A stretch of DNA of 64,000 nucleotides from Endozoicomonas sp965232255 (GTDB taxonomy: Bacteria > Pseudomonadota > Gammaproteobacteria > Pseudomonadales > Endozoicomonadaceae), in NCBI GenBank assembly GCA_965232255.1, contig OZ246962.1:2914001-2978000 (forward strand), read 5' to 3'. The translations under genes were made by a program, and so were the position numbers. The notes below the pieces were generated by a model, which made no database searches, had not been told where the DNA came from, and saw only the letters and a list, made by a program, of their open reading frames with translations. Shown piece after piece: positions 37,025 to 45,601 of this stretch; the stretch's first letter is position 1; each line of letters opens with the position of its first letter.

Positions 37025-38698
37025 TCAGACTTTATTGGCCCAGGTATCCTTGAGGCCGATGGTCAGGTTGAACACAGGGTGTTCTGGTGAGTGATCGAAA
37101 CGATCGGCAACAAAATAGCCTTCCCGTTCAAACTGGAAGGATTCTTCCGGTGATGCGTGCACCAGTGCTGGTTCAATCCAGGCCTGAGTGACCTTCAGGG
37201 AGTCCGGATTGACATGACACAGGAAGTCCTCTTCACCACGGTCTGGCGACGGATGGCTGAACAGGCGATCATAAATACGCAACTCGGCCTGCTTGGCGTG
37301 ACTGGCAGAAACCCAGTGAATGACACCGCGCGGGCGGATGCCTTCTGGTGGATCTTCCCCAACAGTGCCAGGTACATAAGAGGCGTGCACTGCAACAATA
37401 TTTCCATTGTCGTCTTTGATGACTTCCTCTGCCTTAATGACGTAAGCGCTACGCAGACGCACGTAGTCGCCAATCACCAAGCGTTTGAATTTTTTGCGCG
37501 ATAGTGTGGTGTCTTCCGTGAAATCTTCCCGGTCGATGTAGATTTCCCGGGTAAACGGCAGGGTTCTGTTACCAAGCTCCGGGCGATTGGGATGAACCGC
37601 AGCAGTCATCTCCTGTACTTCATCTGCCGGCAAATTCTGAATCACCAGTTTCAGCGGCGACAAGACCGCCATGGCGCGGGCCGCATTGGTGTTCAGATCG
37701 TCACGAATGGCGTGCTCCAGCATGGATACATCAGCGGTACCGTCAGAACGGCTGACGCCGACCATTTCGGAGAAACGGCGAATGGAGGCCGGTGTGTAGC
37801 CACGACGACGCATGCCTGAAACGGTGGGCATGCGTGGGTCATCCCAACCACTGACCATGCCCTCGTCCACCAGTTTTTTCAGCTTGCGCTTGGAGGTGAC
37901 GGTGTAGTTCAGGTTGGTGCGGGCAAATTCGTACTGTTTTGGCCTGGCTGGTACCGGCAGGTTATCCAGGAACCACTCGTAGAGCGGACGGTGATCCTGA
38001 AACTCCAGGGTGCAAATGGAGTGCGTAATGTACTCAATGGCATCTTCCTGCCCGTGGGCAAAATCGTAGCTTGGGTAGATGCACCATTTGTCGCCCGTTT
38101 GATGGTGCGGGACCTTGCGAATCCGGTACAGCACCGGGTCACGCATATTCATATTCGGGCTTTGCATATCGATTCTGGCACGCAACGAAGCCTTGCCTTC
38201 TTCGTACTCGCCGACACGCATCTTTTCAAACTCGACCAGGTTCTCTTCGACGCTTTTGTTGCGATCCGGGCTCTCAATACCGGGCTTGTTAAAGTCGCCC
38301 CGGTTGATGCGCATGGTTTCAGCATCCTGATGATCCACATAGGCTTTGCCTGCACGAATCAGATGCAGCGCCCACTCATAAAACGTATCGAAATAACTGG
38401 AGGCGTAACGCACCTCGCCGGACCACTGAAAACCCAGCCAGCGAATATCCTCCTGGATGGCATCCACATACACCTGCTCTTCTTTTTCCGGATTGGTGTC
38501 ATCAAAGCGCAGATTGCACTCGCCCTGGTACTTTTCAGCCAGACCGAAATTCAGGCAGATCGACGTCGCGTGGCCGACGTGCAAAAAGCCGTTGGGTTCC
38601 GGGGGAAAACGAGTATGAATACGACTGACCCGGCCTTCGGCCAGATCTTTTTCAATAATCTGTTCCAGAAAATTTCTGGCTTTTTCGGTAGCAGTCAT
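37025..38698 (-). CDS. glnS: GlnS, glutaminyl-tRNA synthetase
   Basis: 557 residues from ATG 38698 (a GTG two codons upstream is possible). Class I synthetase: FPPEPNGFLHVGHA carries the HIGH-like motif (about residue 33) and VTSKRKLKKLV the KMSKS-like motif (about 265). The C-terminal anticodon-binding barrels are complete. It charges tRNA-Gln directly. It is the first gene of a glnS-cysS operon and is divergent from ppiB. Confidence 0.97.
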   Translation of the reverse strand: MTATEKARNFLEQIIEKDLAEGRVSRIHTRFPPEPNGFLHVGHATSICLNFGLAEKYQGECNLRFDDTNPEKEEQVYVDAIQEDIRWLGFQWSGEVRYASSYFDTFYEWALHLIRAGKAYVDHQDAETMRINRGDFNKPGIESPDRNKSVEENLVEFEKMRVGEYEEGKASLRARIDMQSPNMNMRDPVLYRIRKVPHHQTGDKWCIYPSYDFAHGQEDAIEYITHSICTLEFQDHRPLYEWFLDNLPVPARPKQYEFARTNLNYTVTSKRKLKKLVDEGMVSGWDDPRMPTVSGMRRRGYTPASIRRFSEMVGVSRSDGTADVSMLEHAIRDDLNTNAARAMAVLSPLKLVIQNLPADEVQEMTAAVHPNRPELGNRTLPFTREIYIDREDFTEDTTLSRKKFKRLVIGDYVRLRSAYVIKAEEVIKDDNGNIVAVHASYVPGTVGEDPPEGIRPRGVIHWVSASHAKQAELRIYDRLFSHPSPDRGEEDFLCHVNPDSLKVTQAWIEPALVHASPEESFQFEREGYFVADRFDHSPEHPVFNLTIGLKDTWANKV

Positions 38699-38916
38699 TG
38701 TCACGGATGCATCTTTGGAAGGTTACTGGCGAATGCGGGTTTTCACCTGCGCCATAATCCGCTGAGACTACCATAACTGCCAATTCTGGAAAATAACTCA
38801 TTATGAATGGATTTTACATGGCTGAGATAAACACCTAGAATCGCGAAATTGCTGACCTTGCCCGAACGGTTACGGGCTTCCTTTCATGTGCTGTTAAATT
38901 AATAGACGGTAGCATT

Positions 38917-39432
38917 ATGATCACGGTTGTATTACACACCAATTATGGCGACATCAAACTGGAACTGGATGCGGAAAAAGCACCCAAAACTGTTGCCAAC
39001 TTTCTTGAGTATCTGAAAAGCGGTCACTTCGACGGTACCATTTTCCATCGGGTTATTGATGGTTTCATGATTCAGGGCGGCGGTTTTGAACCAGGCATGG
39101 TGCAAAAGCCCACCAACGCACCCATTGAAAACGAAGCTGACAACGGCCTGAAAAACGAAGCGGGCACTATCGCCATGGCCAGAACGGCGGACCCGCACTC
39201 TGCTTCAGCGCAATTTTTCATCAATGTAAAAGACAACGACTTCCTGAATCACACAGCCAAAACCAATCAGGGCTGGGGTTACGCTGTTTTTGGCAAAGTG
39301 GTTGAAGGCATGGATGTGGTAAATAAAATCAAAGGGGTAAAAACCACTTTCCGTGGTGGTCATCAGGACGTTCCGACTGACGATGTGGTGATTGAATCGG
39401 CTGAAATCATTGAGCCTGCGGAAACGGCCTGA
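38917..39432 (+). CDS. ppiB: PpiB, cytoplasmic peptidyl-prolyl cis-trans isomerase
   Basis: 171 residues, cyclophilin fold without signal peptide, so the cytoplasmic type B. Active-site segments FHRVIDGFMIQGGG (containing the catalytic Arg) and SASAQFFINVKDNDFL are present. It accelerates proline isomerisation in folding proteins. It is followed after 5 bases by lpxH, as in many gammaproteobacteria, where cysS and glnS are also close by. Confidence 0.96.
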   Translation: MITVVLHTNYGDIKLELDAEKAPKTVANFLEYLKSGHFDGTIFHRVIDGFMIQGGGFEPGMVQKPTNAPIENEADNGLKNEAGTIAMARTADPHSASAQFFINVKDNDFLNHTAKTNQGWGYAVFGKVVEGMDVVNKIKGVKTTFRGGHQDVPTDDVVIESAEIIEPAETA

Positions 39433-39437
39433 TAATA

Positions 39438-40166
39438 ATGCGAGCCCTGTTTATCTCGGATCTTCATTTAACCCCTGAGTGCCCGGCTGTTGTCCGGGCA
39501 TTTTGCCACTACCTCCGCAATCGCGCTACTGAGGCGGATGCCCTGTACATTCTGGGCGACTTTTTTGAGTACTGGGTGGGTGACGACGCCATGAGTGAGT
39601 TCGAGTTCGACATTGCTCGTCAACTCCGACAGTACACAGATACCGGTCGCCCCATCTATCTGATGCCCGGCAACCGGGACTTTAGCATCGGCAAATCCTT
39701 TCGCAAACGGGCAGGTATTACCTGGCTACGCGACCCAACCCTGGTGGAGCTTAACCAGCGCAAAATCCTGCTGCTGCACGGCGACTCCCTGTGCACCCTG
39801 GATCAGCAGTATCAGCGCCGTCGCCGATTTTTCCTCAACCCTGTGGTGCTCAACCTGTTGCTGCTGACACCACTGTCCTATCGCAAAAACCTCGGTGCTC
39901 GCCTGCGTCGTCAGAGCGAAAAGCAAAATATGGAGAAATCACGCGAAATCATGGATGTCACGCCCTCCGCCGTGGTGCAGGTGATGGAAAAATTTCATGT
40001 CGATACATTGATTCACGGGCATACCCATCGCCCAGCCATTCACGACGTAGCCCTGAACCAAGGTATGGGCAAACGTTATGTACTGGGTGACTGGACTGAT
40101 AAGGGCTGGGAAATTGAATTGAACGACAGTGGTATCGCACTGCAGCAATTTCCCATCAGTAACTAG
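39438..40166 (+). CDS. lpxH: LpxH, UDP-2,3-diacylglucosamine hydrolase
   Basis: 242 residues. A calcineurin-like metallophosphoesterase with all metal motifs: SDLHL (residues 7-11), GDFFEYW (about 40), GNRD (about 78), HGDS (about 114) and HGHTH (about 195). It cleaves UDP-2,3-diacylglucosamine to lipid X in lipid A synthesis at the inner membrane surface. It is co-transcribed with ppiB and converges on miaE, with only 6 bases between the stop codons. Confidence 0.96.
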   Translation: MRALFISDLHLTPECPAVVRAFCHYLRNRATEADALYILGDFFEYWVGDDAMSEFEFDIARQLRQYTDTGRPIYLMPGNRDFSIGKSFRKRAGITWLRDPTLVELNQRKILLLHGDSLCTLDQQYQRRRRFFLNPVVLNLLLLTPLSYRKNLGARLRRQSEKQNMEKSREIMDVTPSAVVQVMEKFHVDTLIHGHTHRPAIHDVALNQGMGKRYVLGDWTDKGWEIELNDSGIALQQFPISN

Positions 40167-40172
40167 CATCTG

Positions 40173-40892
40173 TCAGTTTTCTGTTTGCACCGCAAGTATG
40201 CCGCTGTGAAAACGAAATTCACTGTCACCTGATTCAATTGCCTCCCGTTCAATATCAGCAAACAGCGCTACCCGGTCATCCACCGGAGCGCCGTTGATGG
40301 CTGTAGCCAGGGTCAGGTAATCCTGAAAATGGCGGCTTTCTGATTTAAGCAGCGATTGATAAAACTTGGCCAACTCCTCGTCCAGCCACGGCGCCAGGGC
40401 AGAAAAACGCTCACAGGAGCGGGCTTCAATAAACGCTCCCATAATCAACGTATCCACCAGTCTGCCCGGTTCAAAAGTGCGAATCGCCGAGCTGAGTCGG
40501 CTGGCATAACGTCCTGCGCTCAAGTGCAAGTAAGGAATGTCCCGGCGTGCCATTATGGCCAGCACCTGTTCGTAATGCCGCAGCTCCTCCCGGGCCAGTC
40601 TGGACATTTTATTGAGCAGGTCCAGTTGGTCTTGCGCCGCAAGCTGAAACCCGGTTTTTGACTCTCCAGTCTTTCTTCCGGATTTGTCATGAGGATCAGT
40701 ACGATAACCACCAGTGCGATAACGGCCAATGATCGTCATGGCACTCTGGGCGGCCTTGAGTTCATTGTTGGCATGGTCAATCAAAATAATGGGCAGATTA
40801 TGGGGTTGTCGCGCTTCATCAATCCAGCCCTCAGGTGTTGGGCAAGGTAGAAATTCCAGGATGGGTTTTAGCGGGTTTTGGCTATCGGTCAT
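40173..40892 (-). CDS. miaE: MiaE, tRNA 2-methylthio-N6-isopentenyladenosine hydroxylase
   Basis: 239 residues from ATG 40892, preceded by TTGGAGG. It is a ferritin-like diiron oxygenase: candidate iron ligands are in LAREELRHYEQV, GAFIEARSCERF and SESRHFQDY. It hydroxylates ms2i6A37 of tRNAs to ms2io6A37, using O2. The reading frame extends 27 bases further upstream without Shine-Dalgarno support. Confidence 0.93.
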   Translation of the reverse strand: MTDSQNPLKPILEFLPCPTPEGWIDEARQPHNLPIILIDHANNELKAAQSAMTIIGRYRTGGYRTDPHDKSGRKTGESKTGFQLAAQDQLDLLNKMSRLAREELRHYEQVLAIMARRDIPYLHLSAGRYASRLSSAIRTFEPGRLVDTLIMGAFIEARSCERFSALAPWLDEELAKFYQSLLKSESRHFQDYLTLATAINGAPVDDRVALFADIEREAIESGDSEFRFHSGILAVQTEN

Positions 40893-41097
40893 AATGCCTC
40901 CAATTGTGGTGGTCATCATACCAAATGCTCATGGGCTCCGGGAGGTAATTAACTGCAACACCAGCTGTGACTGCAAATCAGAAACTCAGGTTGCGTGCAG
41001 AATCTGAACTTCGTGAGTGTATTGCAGTCAATAATGGTACATGTTGTTTAATTGATAACAGACCAGGTTCCGGGATGCCCCTTCGTTTTGCCAGGGA

Positions 41098-41111
41098 CAA
41101 ACAATAATTAC
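41098..41111 (+). promoter_or_regulatory. Short shared motif upstream of the RING-ankyrin gene
   Basis: CAAACAATAATTAC differs from 12380-12393 and 1956-1969 only at two central positions. Here it lies 58 bases upstream of the RING-ankyrin ATG. It could be a regulatory site or a repeat remnant. Confidence 0.25.
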
Positions 41112-41169
41112 AAGCACTCATTAAAAACACTAATTAAAAGCACGGCTCTTGATGCTTAAAAGGTAACCG

Positions 41170-44100
41170 ATGATTAACGCTAGTAGCTCCATTGATGTAA
41201 CTTGTGGTGTATGCCTTGATCAGGCGTTTGCTCAACCGGTCAAAAATATATTGGTCACCGCCTGCTGCAAGGTATTGATTCATGATTCCTGCTGGAAGAG
41301 CTGTGAAGATCGACGAGAATCAAGTGAGCTGCCCGAAGACTTTGTTGGTCCTCGGCCACTGAATTTTCGCCGTTGCATTATTTGCCGACAAAATGCCACT
41401 CCCCTCATCAATCTGTCAACTGTCGCATACCAAAACAGCAATGTCCGCTATTGTCAGGACGACGTTAATAATTATTTACAGAGTCAGCTGGCTGGTACTC
41501 CTCCTGCTGACGGCGCTAACGGTGATCATAACGGGACAGGTATTCCTACGCTGTCGGAATTGGTAAGGCGGGAAATGGGCGACCCCACGGAAATGAACGC
41601 TACCCGTAATTATCTTCGGTTTCGTCATCCGCCTACTGGCAACCAGAGCGCCTGTGTTGAATCGTTCCCCATGCAGGCCTGTCTTACCGGTGACTCAGAG
41701 CTCGTCAGTGCTATTGTCAATGACTATCCGGGTATAGCGCACGAGCCGATATACAGCGTCCGCTACAAGAGCAAACTCCCCATGTTGTTTGTCGCCGCCG
41801 ACAACGGCTACCTTGAACTGGTCGTCATTCTGGCCAGGGCAAATCGTACTGGTTTTTTTGAGTCTTTATCCCTGGCCATTCGCGATGATAATACTCGGGT
41901 TTTGCAAGCACTGGTGAATGCTGCCCAATTGGAAGAGAGTGGAACAACTGCCGGATTGTTGGCTAACAGAATGTATCTGGCAGCCATGAGTAGAAACCAA
42001 ATGCTACTGACCCGGTTGCTCGAGGCTGGTGCCAATGCCAACGGCGCAATAAGCAACGCTGTAGAGAGCGACAATCTGTCCGCCCTGTGTGAACTGATTA
42101 AGGCCGGCGTCAACCCGGATAATGTCTTCTATCAAGTCGCCAGCAAAGGCAAAGGTGAGTTGCTTGGCAGACTGATCAACAGCGATACCAGCGTTGGGAA
42201 TGGCAACCCTGTCAAAAATGCTGCCCTCTATGCCGCCATGCAAAAGGATCTGCCAGCCTTGAATCTGCTTACTCGTGGTGGCGTGCGGCTGCGACATGTT
42301 TTGCTCAAAGCGCTCCAGTGTGATGCCGGCAGTGCCGCCATCAGAACAATTCTCAGTGCCGGTGTTGATGTCCACGAGGCACTCTCCCGGGTCGCTGACT
42401 GGGGAGATGAGACACAATTCGCCAGATTGCTTGACTCCCTTGATACAGACTTGGCGGTTCATTTGCGAGAGGCTGCCAAACGGGGCGATACCGCACTGGT
42501 GAACTGCCTGCTTCAGGCTGGCGTCAATCCTGATGATGGCAACCCAACGCCATTGCTTATTGCCGCCAGTGAGGGTCATCGTAATGTGGTCAAGGTCATT
42601 TTTGCCCATTGTGCCAGCGATGCTCAATATCGATCGACAACGATCTATCAGGCCGCCTTGTCGGCAGACGACCAAACGCTGTTGTACTTACTCACTGCCT
42701 GTGACAACAGGGAGCAAAATATCTGCGACATGACCCGCGTATTGCAAAAGGCCATCAGCGATAAGAGCAACGGTAAACAGGTCCTGGCCCGTTTTATGCA
42801 GGTACGCCGATCAGACGACGTAGGCCAAGTACTAATAAACCTGATAAACAATAATGATCTGGATACACTGACCCAGCTATTACAGCTTGGCGCGGACCCC
42901 AACCTTGTCAGGAGCGATGGCTGGAATTTGCTGCATATTGCAACAAGCAAGGGTGATCCGGCATTGGTTAAATTACTCCTTGACCACGGCGCAGCGCTGC
43001 ACCAAGTAACAAATAATGGCGCCAGTGCACTATCCATTGCTGCTAGCCTGGGAAATAAACCGGTGGTAGAAGCACTGGTGCAGGCGGACGGCAGTGATGA
43101 TATCAACTCGGCGATCAGTGCCGCTATCGAACGGCAGGACAACGATACCCTCGGCCATCTGATTGGCATGGCTGATATGAGTGGAGCTGATTTCCGTCAA
43201 CTACTGGTGCGTACTGCCAGGAATAACAATATTGGTGCCATCAAAACAATGGCCAAAAGCTGCCGTGCTGTCAGCGCCAGTATTGCTTTTCTGCAAGCCT
43301 TTGACGACAACGATCACCAGTTGACCGCTGCCTTTCTCAAGGCCGGGGTGCGCCTGGATAGTTCATCACTCGATCCCTTGTTGCTGATGGCGACAGTCAG
43401 AAATAACGCCACGATGGCAGCCACCATGATTCGGTATTGTAACGGCCTTAGCGACGGCATCTATCAGGCGGCAACGGCTCGGGAAACTGAGGCATTCAAT
43501 ATCATGTTGAGCGCATTTGCCCAAGCTAACAATCGAGAAGGAATTAGCGAGCTGCTCGAAGGACTGATTGGCAGGTCCCTTGCCGACAGTAACCCGGTCA
43601 TTTTTACCGCTCTTGTCGATATCGATCAGCGCACAGGTATCGTGAACATTGGTAATATCCTGCTGTCATCCTTGAAAGCCAGGAATAGTGCCCTGGCCAA
43701 GTTGAAAATCGCATACGACCATAGGCTCCGGGCGCTGAGGGATCGTTTTCATAAGGACGAAGAGTTAGCCAGGCGCATGGATACTGATGATGAGGAACTC
43801 CTGGAGCAAACCTGGCAGTCCAATACCATTGAGAGCCGTATTGCTGAATGCGATCAAGTGGCGAAATACCACGAAATGCTGTTTCAGACCAATGAAGCTA
43901 TTATTCAATCTTTCATCCGAGCCGGAGCAGACTTTACTGTTACTGACGACAGTGGAGAGACAATTCTCAGCATTGCCGTACGCTCCCAATATCCTGAGAT
44001 GGTCAAAGGGATACTCACCAGCTGGTTTGATCCGAACCGCCAAGCCGTTCCCCCCGAAGCCATAGGCGCTGTCACGGACGCCGTTTTGCAATCTATTCAG

Positions 44101-44829
44101 GCACAAAACTGGGACATGCTCAGGCTGTTGCTGACCAACAACGTATCCGTTGACTGTGCAGTACTGAACGAGAAACACACACTGCTCTACGACGTAGTCA
44201 AATCAGGAGACAGCGAGTTGGTTCGCTTGCTCTGGAACCTTGGGGTACGCGCTGCACCAAGTTTGAATATTGCCCTTTTAGCAGGAAATGCACAGTACCT
44301 GCAATATTTTGTCGATGCCGGCATTATGCGGAACGACAATGAGGCAATACATCTTATCGATGATGCAATCTACAAACAGGCCCTGGCCAACCATACAGAC
44401 CAGGTGGCAATGATTTGGCAATGCGCTGGTAAAGACCACCAATTGATTATGCGCGTTATCAATAAAGCAGTTGCGACAAAAGAAATCGGGATAATCAGAA
44501 CACTACAGCAAATTGATGGGATAGCGGCTCAACTGAGCCAATGTCTCTACGATGCGGTGCAAGTCGGTGCCCATGATGTGGTCACAGAATTGATTGCGAG
44601 TAACGTTGATATTGTTGAATCATTACATAATCCAGCGCGATTTATCTATCTGGCGGCATGTGCCAATTCAGACATTGTGGCCACCATTTTGACCAGCTGG
44701 AAAAACAAGAATAATCGCAATATTCCGGAAATTATTGAACAGGCTTGTGTTATCGCAAAAGTAGAACAGAAAGAGCACCATGATATCTGCGACTTCTTAA
44801 ATGGCTGGCAGTTAAGTCAAGGACTGTGA
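41170..44829 (+). CDS. RING-type zinc finger plus ankyrin-repeat protein
   Basis: 1219 residues. The N-terminus has a RING-like pattern: C12-x2-C15, C32/C33, H38, C41, C45, then C69-x2-C72, typical of eukaryotic E3 ubiquitin ligases and rare in bacteria. The rest is a long array of degenerate ankyrin repeats, clearest around residues 575-640 (WNLLHIATSKGDPALVKLLL, SALSIAASLGNKPVVEALV) and 910-960. No signal peptide. RING domains recruit E2 enzymes and ankyrins bind substrates, so a secreted host-ubiquitin-directed effector is a reasonable inference. It starts a region of other unusual genes. Zinc-ligand spacing is slightly irregular, so ligase activity is not certain. Confidence 0.85.
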   Translation: MINASSSIDVTCGVCLDQAFAQPVKNILVTACCKVLIHDSCWKSCEDRRESSELPEDFVGPRPLNFRRCIICRQNATPLINLSTVAYQNSNVRYCQDDVNNYLQSQLAGTPPADGANGDHNGTGIPTLSELVRREMGDPTEMNATRNYLRFRHPPTGNQSACVESFPMQACLTGDSELVSAIVNDYPGIAHEPIYSVRYKSKLPMLFVAADNGYLELVVILARANRTGFFESLSLAIRDDNTRVLQALVNAAQLEESGTTAGLLANRMYLAAMSRNQMLLTRLLEAGANANGAISNAVESDNLSALCELIKAGVNPDNVFYQVASKGKGELLGRLINSDTSVGNGNPVKNAALYAAMQKDLPALNLLTRGGVRLRHVLLKALQCDAGSAAIRTILSAGVDVHEALSRVADWGDETQFARLLDSLDTDLAVHLREAAKRGDTALVNCLLQAGVNPDDGNPTPLLIAASEGHRNVVKVIFAHCASDAQYRSTTIYQAALSADDQTLLYLLTACDNREQNICDMTRVLQKAISDKSNGKQVLARFMQVRRSDDVGQVLINLINNNDLDTLTQLLQLGADPNLVRSDGWNLLHIATSKGDPALVKLLLDHGAALHQVTNNGASALSIAASLGNKPVVEALVQADGSDDINSAISAAIERQDNDTLGHLIGMADMSGADFRQLLVRTARNNNIGAIKTMAKSCRAVSASIAFLQAFDDNDHQLTAAFLKAGVRLDSSSLDPLLLMATVRNNATMAATMIRYCNGLSDGIYQAATARETEAFNIMLSAFAQANNREGISELLEGLIGRSLADSNPVIFTALVDIDQRTGIVNIGNILLSSLKARNSALAKLKIAYDHRLRALRDRFHKDEELARRMDTDDEELLEQTWQSNTIESRIAECDQVAKYHEMLFQTNEAIIQSFIRAGADFTVTDDSGETILSIAVRSQYPEMVKGILTSWFDPNRQAVPPEAIGAVTDAVLQSIQAQNWDMLRLLLTNNVSVDCAVLNEKHTLLYDVVKSGDSELVRLLWNLGVRAAPSLNIALLAGNAQYLQYFVDAGIMRNDNEAIHLIDDAIYKQALANHTDQVAMIWQCAGKDHQLIMRVINKAVATKEIGIIRTLQQIDGIAAQLSQCLYDAVQVGAHDVVTELIASNVDIVESLHNPARFIYLAACANSDIVATILTSWKNKNNRNIPEIIEQACVIAKVEQKEHHDICDFLNGWQLSQGL

Positions 44830-44991
44830 ACACTGTCGTGTCATTGTGCAAAATGCCAACGAGGAATATTGGCCGGAAATGCAGCAAAGGTATTAACGGA
44901 ACTTTTCTGCAAAGCTAATGACCAAGCAGGATGGGTTCTGGCCTAACCAAATAAGCCAGTGCCGTCATTAAGCAACCAGGAATATGACCTC

Positions 44992-45351
44992 ATGCATGGC
45001 TTACCGAACACAACACAGCCGTTACCAGCACCCCCAAATCTGGAGAATGCACTACTGCCCAAAGCTAAAAAAATTATGCCGTCCGCTGGATGTTGTTTTC
45101 TTGGTATGGCCGTCGGTACGATTATCGGGACGCCCTTTCTTCTTGGGGGACTCACGCCCTGCAACGCTGCTTCTCTCGCCCCTCCGGCTGTGTGCGGTGG
45201 CGTGGCCAGCCTGGTTTACAACCTCGAAACCAATCGCCGAAATGCAGAAAGAGAAACTGTCCAGGAATATCTGAATACTGTCCACCGGCATGTAACATCA
45301 CAGCCCATGCCAACTAACATCACAGCCTATGAGAACCGGTGGTCAGAGTGA
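44992..45351 (+). CDS. Small Gly/Pro-rich protein with a hydrophobic segment
   Basis: 119 residues from ATG 44992 with AGGA about 10 bases upstream; an in-frame GTG lies at 44959. A Pro-rich start is followed by about 45 hydrophobic, glycine-rich residues (CCFLGMAVGTIIGTPFLLGG, then PPAVCGGVASLVY) that could form one or two membrane passes, and a charged C-terminal tail. I do not recognise it. It follows the RING-ankyrin gene in the same direction and precedes an IS remnant. Confidence 0.4.
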   Translation: MHGLPNTTQPLPAPPNLENALLPKAKKIMPSAGCCFLGMAVGTIIGTPFLLGGLTPCNAASLAPPAVCGGVASLVYNLETNRRNAERETVQEYLNTVHRHVTSQPMPTNITAYENRWSE

Positions 45352-45412
45352 GATCGGGCAAATCTGCAAGGTAAAAGCCCTGGCCGACCGTCTGGCCGAA
45401 ATGCTCGCCGGA

Positions 45413-45594
45413 TACATGTATCAATGCAGCCATTACTATCAAAATCGCTGACTTGGCGGTGTTAACCTGTGGCGCGACGGAACGGGGATGACAGGATCTT
45501 AGACTTTGCCCCCCAGAGAAGATATGTTGCAACAGGAAGCCTGTTGGGTGACTAATGGCAATCCCTTCGCAAACTAGCTGGCACGGGATGTCAA
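45413..45594 (+). mobile_element. Decayed 3' end of a TnpB-type IS200/IS605 element
   Basis: Aligns with the end of the intact element at 53560-53743: the last TnpB codons, GTGTTAACCTGTGG, GGAACGGGGATG, TCTTAGACTTTGCC, ACAGGAAGCCTGTT, GGTGACTAA, then ATGTCAA at the tip. Only about 25 degraded codons of tnpB remain and the terminal hairpin is eroded. Both copies end in TCAA, the right-end cleavage tetranucleotide known for this family. Confidence 0.75.
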
Positions 45595-45601
45595 TTTGGA
45601 G

